Of a DNA stretch of 64,000 nucleotides, positions 46,003-61,799 are shown in pieces. The stretch's first letter is position 1. The number at the start of each line of letters is the position of its first letter. The position numbers and the translations under genes are program-made. Below the pieces are notes generated by a model. It was not told where the DNA came from, did not search any database, and saw nothing but the letters and a program-made list of their open reading frames with translations. The stretch lies in contig NC_068569.1 in the NCBI RefSeq assembly GCF_025698545.1, forward strand, positions 3,472,001-3,536,000. The letters are read 5' to 3'. The stretch is from Gossypium raimondii (lineage: Eukaryota; Streptophyta; Magnoliopsida; Malvales; Malvaceae).

Positions 46003-48645
46003 ATGTCGTCTCCAGCAGAGTAAGATTTTGAGTATTTTCCTTTTGTTTCCCCTCTCATTTTCTCTCCACGTTTACTTTTACAGTTGTTGCAATATTCGAG
46101 CCTTTTATCATCAACAATTTTTTATTATTTTCCTGCATGATTTCTGAGAATTTCTCGCTAACTAATTTACGCATTTTATTATTAATAATTTTAATTTTAA
46201 TTTTACGTCCTGGTTAATTGCATTTTTCTTTTGGTTATCTTGTGTTTGGTTGCCTAGAAAATTAAAAGAGAACATAATATAGCAGTTGTTAAATAAAATT
46301 GTCTTTTGTCTATTCTCATTTTCGTGTTATCATCTTTGTTGATGGTTTTTGTTCATCGATCTCACAATTAATCTGAAACTTTTACTTTTCTTTTTTAACA
46401 TTTTAGCTGAAGTCAGGTTTTAATTGTAAAGATTTGGATTCGTTAGCCAATAGCCATGTAGGACGTGGTCGAATATCCTCTCTGTGGTTTTTTTTTTAAA
46501 TAAACCAATCATCATTGCATTTTTTATTTCTTCATGATCCTCTAGTTGTTCTAATATCAATGCCATAACTTTTTATTTACTCTTTTCTAGATTCTACAAA
46601 TCTCTGCCACCGATCACCAAAGCTTATGGGACTATATGTTTAATGACGACTGTAGCTTCGCATCTGGGACTATATCGACTTGAAAATATTGCATTAATCC
46701 ATGAATTGGTATTTTCAGAGTTTCAGGTACTGCCTTGCCCTAATTGAAATCTAACGAAGCAAGTATACCATTTTATTATGAAGAATCTCGTTCTTTTCTG
46801 GCTCAATTGATTGACTATTTACTGAACAAAAAATTTTGATTGTGTCTTTGTTATTTATTATGTGTCACATAGCAACTTCTTGTTATTAAGTAAACTTAAA
46901 CTGTTGCCATTTCCCTTTAGACTTTTTTTACGGGTGGTACTGAGTCTTTTCTTTTAGGTGTGGAGGCTTCTTACAAATTTCTTTTTTCTGGGGAACTTCT
47001 CCATGAATTTTGGAATCCGTCTCCTTATGATGTAAGTATTTAGAATAGAAGCTTGTTAGGATTAATGCTCCAAAAGTTGTGGACGTACTGGTATGTGTAA
47101 CAGCATATTTATTTTTGCCCTCTCTTTACCCGTTATTGCAGTGCTAGGTATGGGGTTCAGCTGGAGCAGGGGCCGTTTCAAAGGCGGACAGCTGATTTTC
47201 TCTGGATGATGATCTTTGGAGCTATTTCATTGCTGGTGTGTATTGGAGATATACCATTTTTAGGGTCCATCTTCTACATGTCTCATAAAAGTTGGATATT
47301 ATAATTTGGTGAATAAGTTTATAGATTTTTGTGCTGGAATATGGAATATATTATGATTAGTTTCTTCTTTCTTTTTGTTTAGGCATTATCAATTGTTCCA
47401 ATTTTACGGGGTGCATTTCTTGGCATTTCACTGGTATTCATGCTTCTATACATCTGGAGTAGGGAGTTTCCTAACGCTCAAGTCAATATATATGGACTTG
47501 TTGCACTCAAGGTACACATAGTTACATTTCTCTGCCGCAGTTGTGCCTGAAATGTTGTAGTCGTCTTTGTACTGTTACTTGTTTGGGTCTGCTAATGCTT
47601 TTACTACTGTAACACAGGCCTTTTATCTACCGTGGGCAATGCTTGCTCTGGATGTTATTTTTGGTTCCCCCCTTGTGCCAGACCTTATGGGGATCATTGC
47701 TGGGCACTTATACTACTTTTTAACTGTTCTGCATCCTCTTGCCGGGGGAAGGAACATAATATCAACTCCTAGATTGGTGTATCCTTTTATTTTATTTTAT
47801 TTTTCTCAAAGTTTTAGTTCTTGACCTCTAAGTAACACAAGAGGTGAGAGTTCCCTTATTATTTCACGTCTAGTTAGCTTTTATTCTACTGGTGAGTAAG
47901 AAGTGACGATAGAGATTATACTTCCTTTGTTCCAACTGAAAAATAGTTATATAGATTAGAAACAAAGTTTGAATCTCCTTTCATGTTTGCTTGCTATTCC
48001 GAATCCTGATAACTTTACTATTTGTCTATGAGGTTCCAAGCATGACTTAAGCTCTGCCTGGTTGGCGCTTTTCCTTTCTTCTATTTGCTATTTGTCCTAT
48101 GTTTTCCTTTTTTTTTAAGGTCTTTTAACTTTTTGTTGAAAAGAGCAAAAAGCAAAAACACAGCGACAGGGAGCCTTGGTTTTTATGTAGAATAATAATA
48201 GTTATCTTCTCTTCTTCCATAAGGCATTTTGGGTGGAAATATTAGGTAAGTATTTTGATGTGCAGCATGCCACAAATGCTTAGAATTCCTACCTTGTTGT
48301 GGACTTATATCATCCTCATGATGTAATTTCTCATGTTCTTAAAAGGTAAATATTGTTCTTTGAATCGAATTTATAAGATTTTAGAATTTGTTCTTTCCAC
48401 AATTTGGTCGTTGTTACAACAGTTAATTGGTGTGAGAGTAGGATGTTCATGAATCTACATGCAAGAGAATTCCTTGACTCACATAATGCAGGCATAAACT
48501 TGTTGCTCGAGCCAGGCTTGAATATCCAACAAATGCTCGTGTTCCGCAAGAGAGGACAACTGGTGTGGCGTTCACGGGGAGGAGTTATCGGTTGAATTCA
48601 TCCACTGGTCGAGGCTTTAGCTTGAGAAGATTCTGGTCGTCTTGA
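46003..48645 (+). CDS. DER1: Derlin-1-type ER membrane protein (ERAD)
   Basis: Seven exons (46003-46019, 46591-46726, 46958-47031, 47142-47235, 47383-47511, 47618-47778, 48492-48645) give 254 residues starting MSSPAEFYKSLPPITKAYGT. Features are the Derlin hallmarks: the conserved N-terminus, the WR motif (VWRLLTNFFFLGNFS, about 52-66), several hydrophobic spans (for example SLLALSIVPILRGAFLGIS), and GHLYYFLTVLHPL near residue 180. The C-terminus is short and polar. Derlins are rhomboid-like pseudoproteases in the retrotranslocation complex that removes misfolded ER proteins; no catalytic Ser-His pair is expected. The first exon codes for only five and two-thirds codons, which is easily missed by gene finders. 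It resembles DER1 rather than the DER2 group. Confidence 0.93.
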
Positions 48646-50454
48646 ACAACCCATGGTACGAAGAACAAATATCTTATGCCCTTTACATACCATGTGGCAG
48701 AATGTGATTGCTGGGGCGCTAAATAGGAACATGAAAAAGGGCAGAAAATTTACCATTCTGGTATGGAAGTTACAAATGCTATTATCAATCGTTCAGATGA
48801 TTTTAGATGCTATTTTAGGCTTTGTATAGCATGTTTTGATCAGGAGGAGGGTTAGATCTTAAACTAGTAGAAATCTGATTTGATTCCGTTTTACAAACAT
48901 TTTTAAACATTTTATTTTTATTTTTTATGCTGTACAAAATTTTCGGTGTTATTATTCAGTAAAAGAAAAAGGTCATTTACCTAGTAATAAACTAATAATT
49001 TTGTAATCCTTTAATAATTAATATTTGTTTATTTTAATTTTGATTTTATTATTCAGTAAAATAGTGTTGAGCCCCAAGGGATTCAAAACTCTCCTCTAAA
49101 ATTGAGTTTTTCCTGTGGAAGTGTGTTCTTTCAATTCTTCCTACTTGTGGCTTTTTATCTGTAGAATGCTAGTTATTATCGCTTTATACTAATTCTTAGT
49201 CAAGCATCTAGAAAAGGTTATGAAAAATAATAATATTACAGGATAAATTGATAGTGCCATTAAAAAATTCATGTCACATTAAAAAATTACTTACATATTG
49301 AAAATAATTTTTCGATTATGGATATTAGATTCTAAAATTATTTGGTACTATTTTAGAAAGTAGAGTGAAAGTTTTATATATATTTGCTTATTATATGGTT
49401 TTTATGATATTTTAAACTGATCACTTGAGCAACTGATTTAGGTAAAATACTATGTAAGGAAGATTATTATTATTATTTTTACAATATTATCAATTCAACT
49501 TCAATTATTAAATTTAAAAATAATTTTTATAAAATTAAAAAATTAAATTTCAAATGTAAAAATAAATAGAAATTAAGGTTAAAAATGAATTTAGCTTGAA
49601 TGGATGAACTTTTGTTCATGCTTATTTGTTTAGAATTTTACATATTCATTTCTATTAAATAAGCAAATTCGCAGACATTAATTTAATATATTTACAAGTA
49701 TGTTCTTAAATATAATTAAACATGATCAGGAAAAATAAACAAAAATAAATAAATAAATTAACAAATAAACATATTTTAGATATAAAATAATTAAATATAA
49801 ATATAAATAATTATATTATAAATATTAATTATTATTAATTAATTATATAATAACCCAACAACAAATAAATTTGTAAATAAAATACACAAACTTTATTTAT
49901 TTTAATGGAATAATTCATGAGTTGTTTATCAACTCCTCCATATTTATTGCCATAGTGAAAGCATAATTATACTAAAAAAATAAAAATTAAACCAGAAAAA
50001 AAAAATTAAACCCTACCAAACACTCCCTTAACCGACCGAAACGGCAAAAGCCCTCCACTCTTTCAAGTTCCACCCTTCTCCATTTCTCTCTCGCGTCATT
50101 GTGCACTGTTCTACGAAGTGGAGTTTAGATCTGTTTGAAATTTCGTGTTTGAGCTTCTTCGTTGAATCTCCCAAACATTTTCAACGAATTTGGGTTCTGA
50201 TCCGTTCTCCGTTAGTTTCTTTTTTTACTCAGAATTGCATCTGCAAAAAAAGAGAAAAAAAATCGGAACTTTTCATTTTTCAATTTCTTCTGTTTTTTTT
50301 TCTTGCGGTTCATGTTCTAATCTAAATTCCTTCATGATTTGCTGAATTGGTTTGATCCCCATTATTGTTGCTTGAAATTGTATCGATTTGTTTGTTAAAT
50401 CCAAACTTGCGTGTTTTCCGGGTGGTGTATTGAGTTCTTTTAGTACTATAACCG
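48646..50454. other. Intergenic region between the Derlin and poly(A) polymerase genes
   Basis: Derlin 3' UTR, then about 1.2 kb of very AT-rich DNA, including ATAAATAATTATATT-type text at 49730-49860. The 50000-50454 stretch is the poly(A) polymerase promoter and leader, with a telo-box-like motif at 50008-50016. Confidence 0.5.
50008..50016 (+). promoter_or_regulatory. Telo-box-like motif upstream of poly(A) polymerase
   Basis: AAACCCTAC, one base from the plant telo-box AAACCCTAA, about 440 bases before the start codon. Telo-boxes are common in promoters of RNA-processing and translation genes. A single imperfect copy is weak evidence. Confidence 0.3.
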
Positions 50455-54360
<3,906 letters not shown>

Positions 54361-54673
54361 GTGAACCCAGCTGTGTAAAGTCAGCTAAACAGATGGGTGA
54401 ACCTGTTAGACAGGAGTTGCTTTCTCCATCTGAAGTTCCTGATTCTGAAACAAGGGAAATATACAGGCCTGGCTTGAATGGGAAAACGGGGGATTTTGCA
54501 TCAGCTTACATGGACAATGAAGAGATTGGATCTTCTATGTGAATTTTAAACTGGAAAAGTGGTGATGTTGGGGTTGATCAAGAGGTGGTCAAACCATGTG
54601 ATCAAACAGCAGTAGTTGAAACTGCTGAAAGCGTATGTGGGTCTAGTTCCGATGTGCAGAACCTCAATTACGG
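54361..54673 (+). pseudogene. Eroded C-terminal tail of the poly(A) polymerase
   Basis: Read from 54357 in the neighbouring frame, codons continue without a stop for 61 codons (VSEPSCVKSAKQMGEP...), meet TGA at 54540-54542, then run on in the same frame (ILNWKSGDVGVDQEVV...) to a GTGAGT donor after NLNYG at 54673. This looks like the lost tail, separated by one missing base near 54357 plus a nonsense change. Candidate last exons are a six-codon piece at 55091-55108 (EQNIR, stop) or 55423-55481 (VAVMKATNSQDGARLETS, stop, different phase). Alternatively, it is alternatively spliced 3' UTR or an assembly error. Confidence 0.6.
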
Positions 54674-56434
54674 GGTGAGTTTCTTTGTTTGATGTGTTTG
54701 GGTTAAAAAGATTGTAGCATAAGGCCGTGAGAACACGGAACGTTCTGGAGATAGCAAGTCAGGGATCAATGCAGGCTGCTATAATGCGGTACAGATTTGG
54801 ATTCACTTATGGAAAATGGACATCTGAATGCTGGTGTTGTTTTCCTAAACAGCTTGTCTGAAGGACTAAAGGTTTTGAATTCAACTTCTGGACATAAATT
54901 ACTTAATTTATCATCTACCTCATAGTAGCTGGTTTTCTTACAGTTTTGTTTTCTACTTAGGATGCCTTTTTTTGTTCCGTGTCTTTGTAGTTGAGACATT
55001 GTGACTCTCAATCCTGGTTTTTGTACTTTATTCTTGAGTAACGAGGTTTTGAGCACCTAAATGATATTAACTTGATGTTTAATGGTGCAGGAACAAAATA
55101 TCAGATGACTTCAAGGATCTTATTTCTAATTATTTTTCTCTAGGAATTCTTTCAGCTACTTCATTTATTCATTGAAATTTTGTCTAGTTGTCTCTTCCTA
55201 AGCTTTTTATCATGTTAATTCTTTGCCCAGTCAATCTCCTAACTGGTGCATATGTGGTGGCAGGTCCTGCACCACCATCATACGTGCTCTGTTTCCAGTA
55301 ATTGTGCTTAAGACCCTGACTCTGTTTTGTGTCTAAGACTCAGCTACTTTACCCTCTCTCTTTTTTGACTGTTCTTGTGGACGTAACTGCCCATTTGTAC
55401 TTCCGTTTTGTTGTACACGCAGATGTTGCAGTTATGAAGGCTACAAATTCTCAAGATGGAGCTAGGTTAGAAACTTCGTAGAAGCCAGTAATGTGGCATG
55501 CATTTTTGGAACTCTTTCTTTGTTTATGCAATTTGTCACGTCTTTATGCTGATTTCTTCTTTTTGGTTTTTTGTTAATTTGTAGCAGGTTGAGTTTGAAG
55601 TCAATGGCACTATGTACTGTGGATGGTGCATTGGGAGAATCTTTGTTTCCAAAGGATTAAGGCCAGCGTCTTGTAAGTGTTACTCTATTTGCTGGCTTAC
55701 ATTATGGATTTACAGGTACACTGTAGTGGCAGCATATTTGGCCATACGGATCCATTCTTTGCCTGTTCTGTTTAGGCGTAACGTGCTGTGTGGTTTTAGT
55801 TTGGAGGAGCAAAGTAACTTTATGAATGCTGGTGTGTTTTGAAGACTCGACAAAATCTCATTTTTGCATCACTTGAGCGCTGTGGCACGCTAGCCTCTAT
55901 TTATTGAACAAATCATTCATATTCCATCAAGAAATTGTAAATTGAATAGGAGTGTTGCTTGTATCATTTAGATAAATTTTTGGTAGACTTATGTAGTCCA
56001 GTATACTTGTAATACAGTTTCATCAATGTTCTCTAATTAACTTTAGTCTCTCCTTCCCATTGTATACTTTATTACCTGTTCTGATGGTAAGAATTCCGAA
56101 GTGTAGTTTCACTTCTCAGTTGTGAAATAAAATGTTGGCAGAATCATTTGATCTGTCTAAACCTTTAAAAATTCAGTCATGTTTTTAAATGGTTTATTAC
56201 TAGTATTTTGAGTTGGATCCTTAGACATTCAAAATCGGAACGGAAGATTGATTGAAAAGAAGGAAAATTTATGATAGCCAAAATCATGTTCAGCTAGACT
56301 ACAACTAACCTAAGCTAATGATACATTCTGCATACATACACTGATCCCATGTTAATGTAGAAATAAACAAGCAAAGCCCCCCACTCATGGGATTCCTTTT
56401 GACATGGGCGTCCATGTCCCTTTTGTATTGTCAA
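54674..56434. other. Intergenic / 3' UTR region after the poly(A) polymerase
   Basis: Holds the possible last exons and 3' UTR of the poly(A) polymerase, then the 3' UTR of the minus-strand receptor kinase near 56240-56434. A 76-codon frame at 55612-55842 is not supported by any motif. Confidence 0.5.
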
Positions 56435-59400
56435 TCAGACATTGTAAATCATGCTGTCATCTTCGTTGGATACCTTCTTACTGTTCTTGTAACTATAAAG
56501 GTAAGTGGCAGTGCCAAGAAGTGGAGCTACATCAATGTCGCTAACCTTTTTTTTGGCTCCTTTACCATCCTCCGGACAACAGCTACGAAGGACATGCAAA
56601 ACTTCTTTCATGGAAGGCCTGGTAGAAGGAGATGCACGCGTACACACAATTCCTACCTTGTATACCATTTTAATTTCTTCCAAGTAAGGTGATTCTCTTA
56701 TCTCTGGATCAAGTATTTCAACTACTGGCTTATCTTCTGAGAAGTGCTGCCACGCCCATTGTACTAAGCTCATATTCTGATCCGTGCTATTGGCTTCTCT
56801 TCCTGTCACCAATTCCAGGAGTACCACGCCAAAGCTGTAAACATCTATCTTTGCATTCACTTTTGTTGTATATGCGTGCTCTGTTATTCAAATGGCATTT
56901 TGTGTTAAAACAGGATTCCACTTTTTCTGATTCAAGGAGGATATATCGATCAAGTTAGAGGATATTTACCTGGGGCGAGGTAACCGAAAGATCCTGCAAC
57001 TACAGACATTGTGTGAGAACTTGCATGCCTAGTTAGCATCTTAGCAAGTCCAAAATCTGCAATTTTTGCCTTGAATTCGGAGTCTAATAAGATATTGCTC
57101 GACTTCACATCACGATGAATGATTGGTGTTGGACACTCATGGTGCATGTAGCATAGCCCCTGAGCAGCTCCAACAGCAATTTGCAACCTTGTTGGCCAAT
57201 CCAAAACTGAACCCATCCTTGACATTGATGATCTCTTATTCCCATGAAGCCATTTATCAAGGCTCTGATTTTCCATGTACTCGTATACCAGAAGCTTTGA
57301 ATCTTCACTGGAAATGCAACACAACAACTTCACTATGTTGGAATGGCGAATGCTGCCCAGTATTTCAACTTCTGCTAAAAACTCTTTCTCAAGCTTGTAA
57401 TCTAGTTTCTTACTATTCCAGATTTTCTTCACAGCAACAAATTCATTATTACGGTTAACAACAATTCGATAAACCTTCCCCGATCCACCACTTCCGATGA
57501 GATTGTTATCTGTCAAATTGGTCAATATGTTTCCTTCGCTGAAATCCAATCTCTGGAACGAAGTCAACTTCCATGTTGCTAGATTCTGTCTGCGCTTTTT
57601 CCTCCTGTAGTCTCGAACTATGAAGAAGCTCAACACAAGGATAGCTATGGAAACAAAGATGGAAATTGTTAGAATGATGGCAAGATATCCAGAGGACAAC
57701 CTCTTGCTATGACGGTGTTCGGAACTGCAATCCGGAAGTTTTATGATCGAATTATCTGCGCATAGACCAGCATTGTTCAGAAAACTGTTATTATATGCAA
57801 GGTTATCTAACTGACTCGGGATCCTGCCGACAAGTTGATTAGATGACAAGTTGAGTGAAGTTAGCCTCATGTTGCCAATGCCAGGAGGAATTCCACCAGA
57901 GAATTGGTTTTCTGATAAATCCAAGTTAAGCAGATTAGGTAATGAACCAATCGCAGCAGGGATTTCACCAGAAAGCTTGTTGTTAGAGGCATCTAATGTA
58001 GTCAACGATCTCCATGAAATTATTTCAGATGGTAATTCACCAGAAAAATCATTACCGTCGAGAAGCAGAGTTGTAAGGTCAGAAAGATACGTTATCTCCT
58101 TTGGGATTTTGCCTGAAAACAAATTGTTGCTAACCTGAAAAACGACCAAATTTGTCCATGTTGCAACGGTGACCGGAATTTCACCGGAGAACTTGTTGTC
58201 ACTAATTTCCACCCTCGACAGATTCCATGCAAGTTGACTTGGTAGTTTGCCCGAAAAAGAATTGTTGCTTAACATCAAGGACGACAAATTGAAGGTTGTC
58301 CATATTCCTTGAGGGATCTCGCCTGAGAAATTGTTGTTTTGAAGCTGAAATGTGCGTAGAGTGGGGCAATTTCCAAGAGACTTAGGTACTTGCCCGCTGA
58401 GCTGATTTGTATGAGCAACCACTCCTTGCAGAACACCTCCAGCACATAAATTTTCAGGCAGTTGACCACTGAACTGATTCTCTGACACCTCGAACCCTTC
58501 GAGCTTCGAATGAAGGCCGAACTCCGGTGGGAAAATACCAGTCAAATTGTTGTGAAAAACACGGAAATCTCTCAGTGCAGGAAGAAGACCAATGCTTGTT
58601 GGCAACTCTCCCGTTAACCTGTTCGAGAACAGGCTTAAAAAGTCCAGATATTGTAACTTCCCAAAATCCTCTGGAATGGAGCCAGTCAAAGTATTCATCG
58701 AAAGATCAATTTCTTTTAAATTCAACGCTTCAACGGGTTTTGGTATCTCACCGGACAGCTTATTCTTGAAGAGATAAACATGCGTTAGATTCTTCAAAGA
58801 AAACAGCCTACTAGGAATTGGACCTTCCAAGTTGTTTCTAGCTAAGTCCAAGTGCTGCAGATTGGTAAGGTTGTTGAAAGATTCAGGGATTTCGCCTATC
58901 AGATTGGTGAATGTCATCCACAAAAAGGACAACTTCGTTAACTGACCAAATTCCTGAGGTATCTTCATGGGGGTAAAGTCATTATAAGCCAAACCCAAAA
59001 CCTCGAGATTGGATAAGTTTCCAATTTCCTTAGGAAATGTCCCGTTGAACTGGGTTTGGTACATGTACAAGGTTTGCAACTCTGGTAGTCTTCCAATACT
59101 TGGTGGAATATTACCAGAGAAATTATTAGCACCAACATCCAAGTAAACCAGAGCTGACAACCGGTCAATCTCGTCAGGAATTGGACCAACAAAATAGTTT
59201 TGAGAGAGGTCTAAGGTCTGGAGCTTTGAACAATTGTAAAGAGCTGGGAACTCTCCAGGGATGTAATTGAAAGCAAGGTCAAGGAAAGTGAGGTTTTTAA
59301 GGTCGCATATTGTTGAAGGAATCGGTGTGGTAATGTTCTTGTCACGGAGATGAACTTCGGTGACAGAATTGGCGGTGCAGTTGATCTCCGGCCAATCGCA

Positions 59401-59562
59401 AGGTGAGGAAGATGAGTTCCAGGATTGAAGGAATGGTGGATTGCCCAGTTGCTGTTTAAAGTTGAGAAGAACATCTCGTTCGGCATTTATGTCTTGTGAG
59501 GTTACTTTGAAGGCTGTAGAGATGAAAAGAAGGAAGAGAAAGGATAAGCTTAGTTCAGACAT
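56435..59562 (-). CDS. HSL3: HAESA-like LRR receptor kinase (HSL3 type, subfamily XI)
   Basis: Two exons, 59562-56970 and 56880-56435, split by an 89-base intron inside the APE motif, give 1012 residues. Signal peptide (about 1-22) and LRR N-cap with paired cysteines (SPCDWPEINC) come first. About 20 leucine-rich repeats of the plant LxGxIPxxL type follow to about residue 590, then a membrane span (about 627-650) with a basic RRKKRR stop. The kinase domain has loop GSGGSGKVY (from G690), lysine K712, HRD aspartate D818, and DFG aspartate D836, with RD-type HRDVKSSN. The sequence resembles Arabidopsis HSL3 (At5g25930), receptor for CTNIP/SCREW peptides in stress and immune signalling. The peptide role is transferred from that gene. 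Domains are complete and the kinase looks active. Confidence 0.93.
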
Positions 59563-61254
59563 GTTTCAACACAGCCTGTTTCTAAGTTTTGTATGAGAAC
59601 GAAAACAGACTTCGACGTTGGCAGGAGGAGGATTTGGGATATTCATTGGTTTCTATGATTATAAGTAAGCCAATTTACAACCAAAAATAAAACTTTTAAG
59701 TTAGCCTTTTTTGTTGGTTTCTGTGTGTTTTTTACTTGCATTTCATTGGTTTGACATAGATTCTTTTTAATTTGGGTTGACTTAAAAAATTATATTATGA
59801 AATTGACTGTATTTTACTCCTTTTATTAAAAATATACAGTAAATAAATTATTTTATTAAAGATTTTATTTATTTTTATGTTAAAATTTATCTTTATATAT
59901 TATATGTGATTGTTTAATTATTTCATCAGTTACTGTAGTTTTTAACAATAAAATTGAATAATTTTTTATAGAAATAACCAATTTACGATTAGATTTAACA
60001 TAAAAATTAATTTATCTATTTTTTAATTATATTATTTAGTTATAAATTAAATTTTGTTGTACTTTAAAACATGGTCGGACTTATTGTAATCATATTTTTT
60101 AAGTTATTGTATTGATTGATTTTAAAATGAATAAAAGTTTTAAAATTTTATTATAAAATAAGTAATAAAATTTAAGTCACAATCAAACTTAATAGTGCCA
60201 CCCAATAGTGTTTACCAATTAATCAAATAACACTATTGGTATTAATAAATAAATAACCCAAATTAAGACAAATGAGTCTGCTTTGGATAATATACTAAAT
60301 AAACTCTACACGTTTTCATTTCATATAAGTAACTCCTTAGATTTTTATTACATAAAAAGCTCTTGAAACTTTAGTCAATACCCAAATAAGTCATTTAATT
60401 AGTGCCCAAATAAGTCCTTAATCTTTTACTTATATCCAACTGAATTATTACTATGTGAAAGTAAACTATTATCCCATATTGTATTTTAAAAATATTTGAT
60501 ATCTAATATTATTAAAAATCTCATGCTAGCATACATGAATTAATTTTTAATAGTAGAAATGAATAATTTCTTTTAAAAATGACCAATTTTCTTTTTATCT
60601 AACCTAATGAATTAATTTAATTTTTTTTGGTAGAGGGAAAAAAATACAAAGGGGCTCTATGGAAATTTTACCGAATGAAGGTTTTTCTTGGTGTGTGTGA
60701 AGAATATTGGGCAAATAGTCAACCAAGGTGTGCTGCTTTACTTGAGCCGAAGCCCGCTTGGCCGCATCGTTAGTTGGCTATGGGCAATCAGAAGGACATA
60801 ATCAAGCCAAAAGCTTCGGGCCAGCTTAAGCTGAAGCTTCAGTCAATCACAAGATTTTCAAGTCGGTCAATAAATAAGGACGTCAGCGTTGATGCAAGTG
60901 CAACACGGGTGTTCCATGAACAAAAAAAAAACAAAAACGAAAAAGCGTTGATTGTTTTAACGCAAAACAGTGGATAAAGTTGTTCCAAGTACCCATACTT
61001 TTTTATTACATGAATTTATTATTTAACTTTTTATATTTTTATAATTCTTTTTCTCATGCGCCAAAAGGAATTATTTTTCTCATAACATTTTGAATTAAAT
61101 AATTATGCAACCTTTAAAATTATAAAGGTATCGTTAGTAAATTTAAAATTAGGTTATTTCTATCATTTTTTTTGTTAATATGATTATCGTTATTAAAGAA
61201 ATTAATCAAAATGGTCACTCAACCATTAAATTTATCTTTTCCTTCTAATTGAGA
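59563..61254. other. Receptor-kinase promoter and AT-rich intergenic DNA
   Basis: The first several hundred bases are the minus-strand promoter. The rest is AT-rich with no supported gene. A more balanced stretch near 60650-60980 contains a 67-codon frame I do not recognise. Confidence 0.5.
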
Positions 61255-61760
61255 AATCGGACGAGAATAATGATAGAGTCCTTTTCTACATGTTAATATC
61301 AATACCGACAACAATGAAATTTATAGTAAGAGAAAAATCCGTCGACTTTAAAAATCGTGAGGGTTCAAGTCCCTCTATCTCCAACCCCAAAAAGCCCGTT
61401 TACTGTCTATTTATTTTATCTTACTCTTTTTGTTAGTGGTTCAAATTTCCTTATGTTTCTCATTCATTCTATTCTTTGCCGTTTTACAAGCGTATCCTAG
61501 CATGGCAGAATTTTGTTCTCTTATCACAAGTCTTGTGATATAGTGTGGTATATTGTGATATGTATATGATATGCGTAGAAATCTCTTGAGCAAAGAATAC
61601 CTATTTGAATGATTCATAATACATATGATTACTCATATGGAAATTTACAAAGTCTTCCTTTTGAAGATCCAAGAAATTATTGTTCGAGACTTTTAATTTA
61701 ATACTTTTTCGTTTTTCTTTTGTTTTCATTTTTAATTGACCCAAGTCATAATCACTGATT
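61255..61760 (+). other. Nuclear plastid DNA insertion (NUPT): trnL(UAA) 3' part and trnL-trnF spacer
   Basis: Text matches the chloroplast trnL intron end (GACGAGAATAATGATAGAGT, then ATACCGACAACAATGAAATT), the trnL(UAA) 3' exon, and the trnL-trnF spacer (CTTATGTTTCTCATTCATTC, ATGATTCATAATACATATGA, TTTGAAGATCCAAGAAATT, then AATTGACCCAAGTCAT). Several small changes from the usual plastid sequence show it is an old copy. The right end is uncertain and may reach about 61800. Plastid DNA pieces in plant nuclei are well established. Confidence 0.88.
61340..61388 (+). pseudogene. trnL-UAA: Partial plastid-derived trnL(UAA) (3' exon only)
   Basis: Contains the T-arm string GGTTCAAGTCCCTCTATC of the chloroplast trnL(UAA) 3' exon, with TCTCCAA in place of the usual CCCC-A end. 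The 5' exon and anticodon loop are missing, so this cannot be a working tRNA. Confidence 0.85.
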
Positions 61761-61799
61761 CTCATTTAAAGATGTTGTTATTCCTGGCAAGTTTAAAAG

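Noticed and set aside
55612-55842. 76-codon frame after the poly(A) polymerase (CGWCIGRIF...)
   Set aside because: No motif, no clear splice partner in frame and Cys/Trp-rich by chance; treated as 3' region.
60774-60977. 67-codon frame on the plus strand
   Set aside because: Lys/Ser-rich, no family match and no upstream or downstream exon signals.
61255-61388. A working nuclear tRNA-Leu gene
   Set aside because: Only the 3' exon of a plastid intron-containing tRNA is present; there is no anticodon arm and no Pol III promoter pair.
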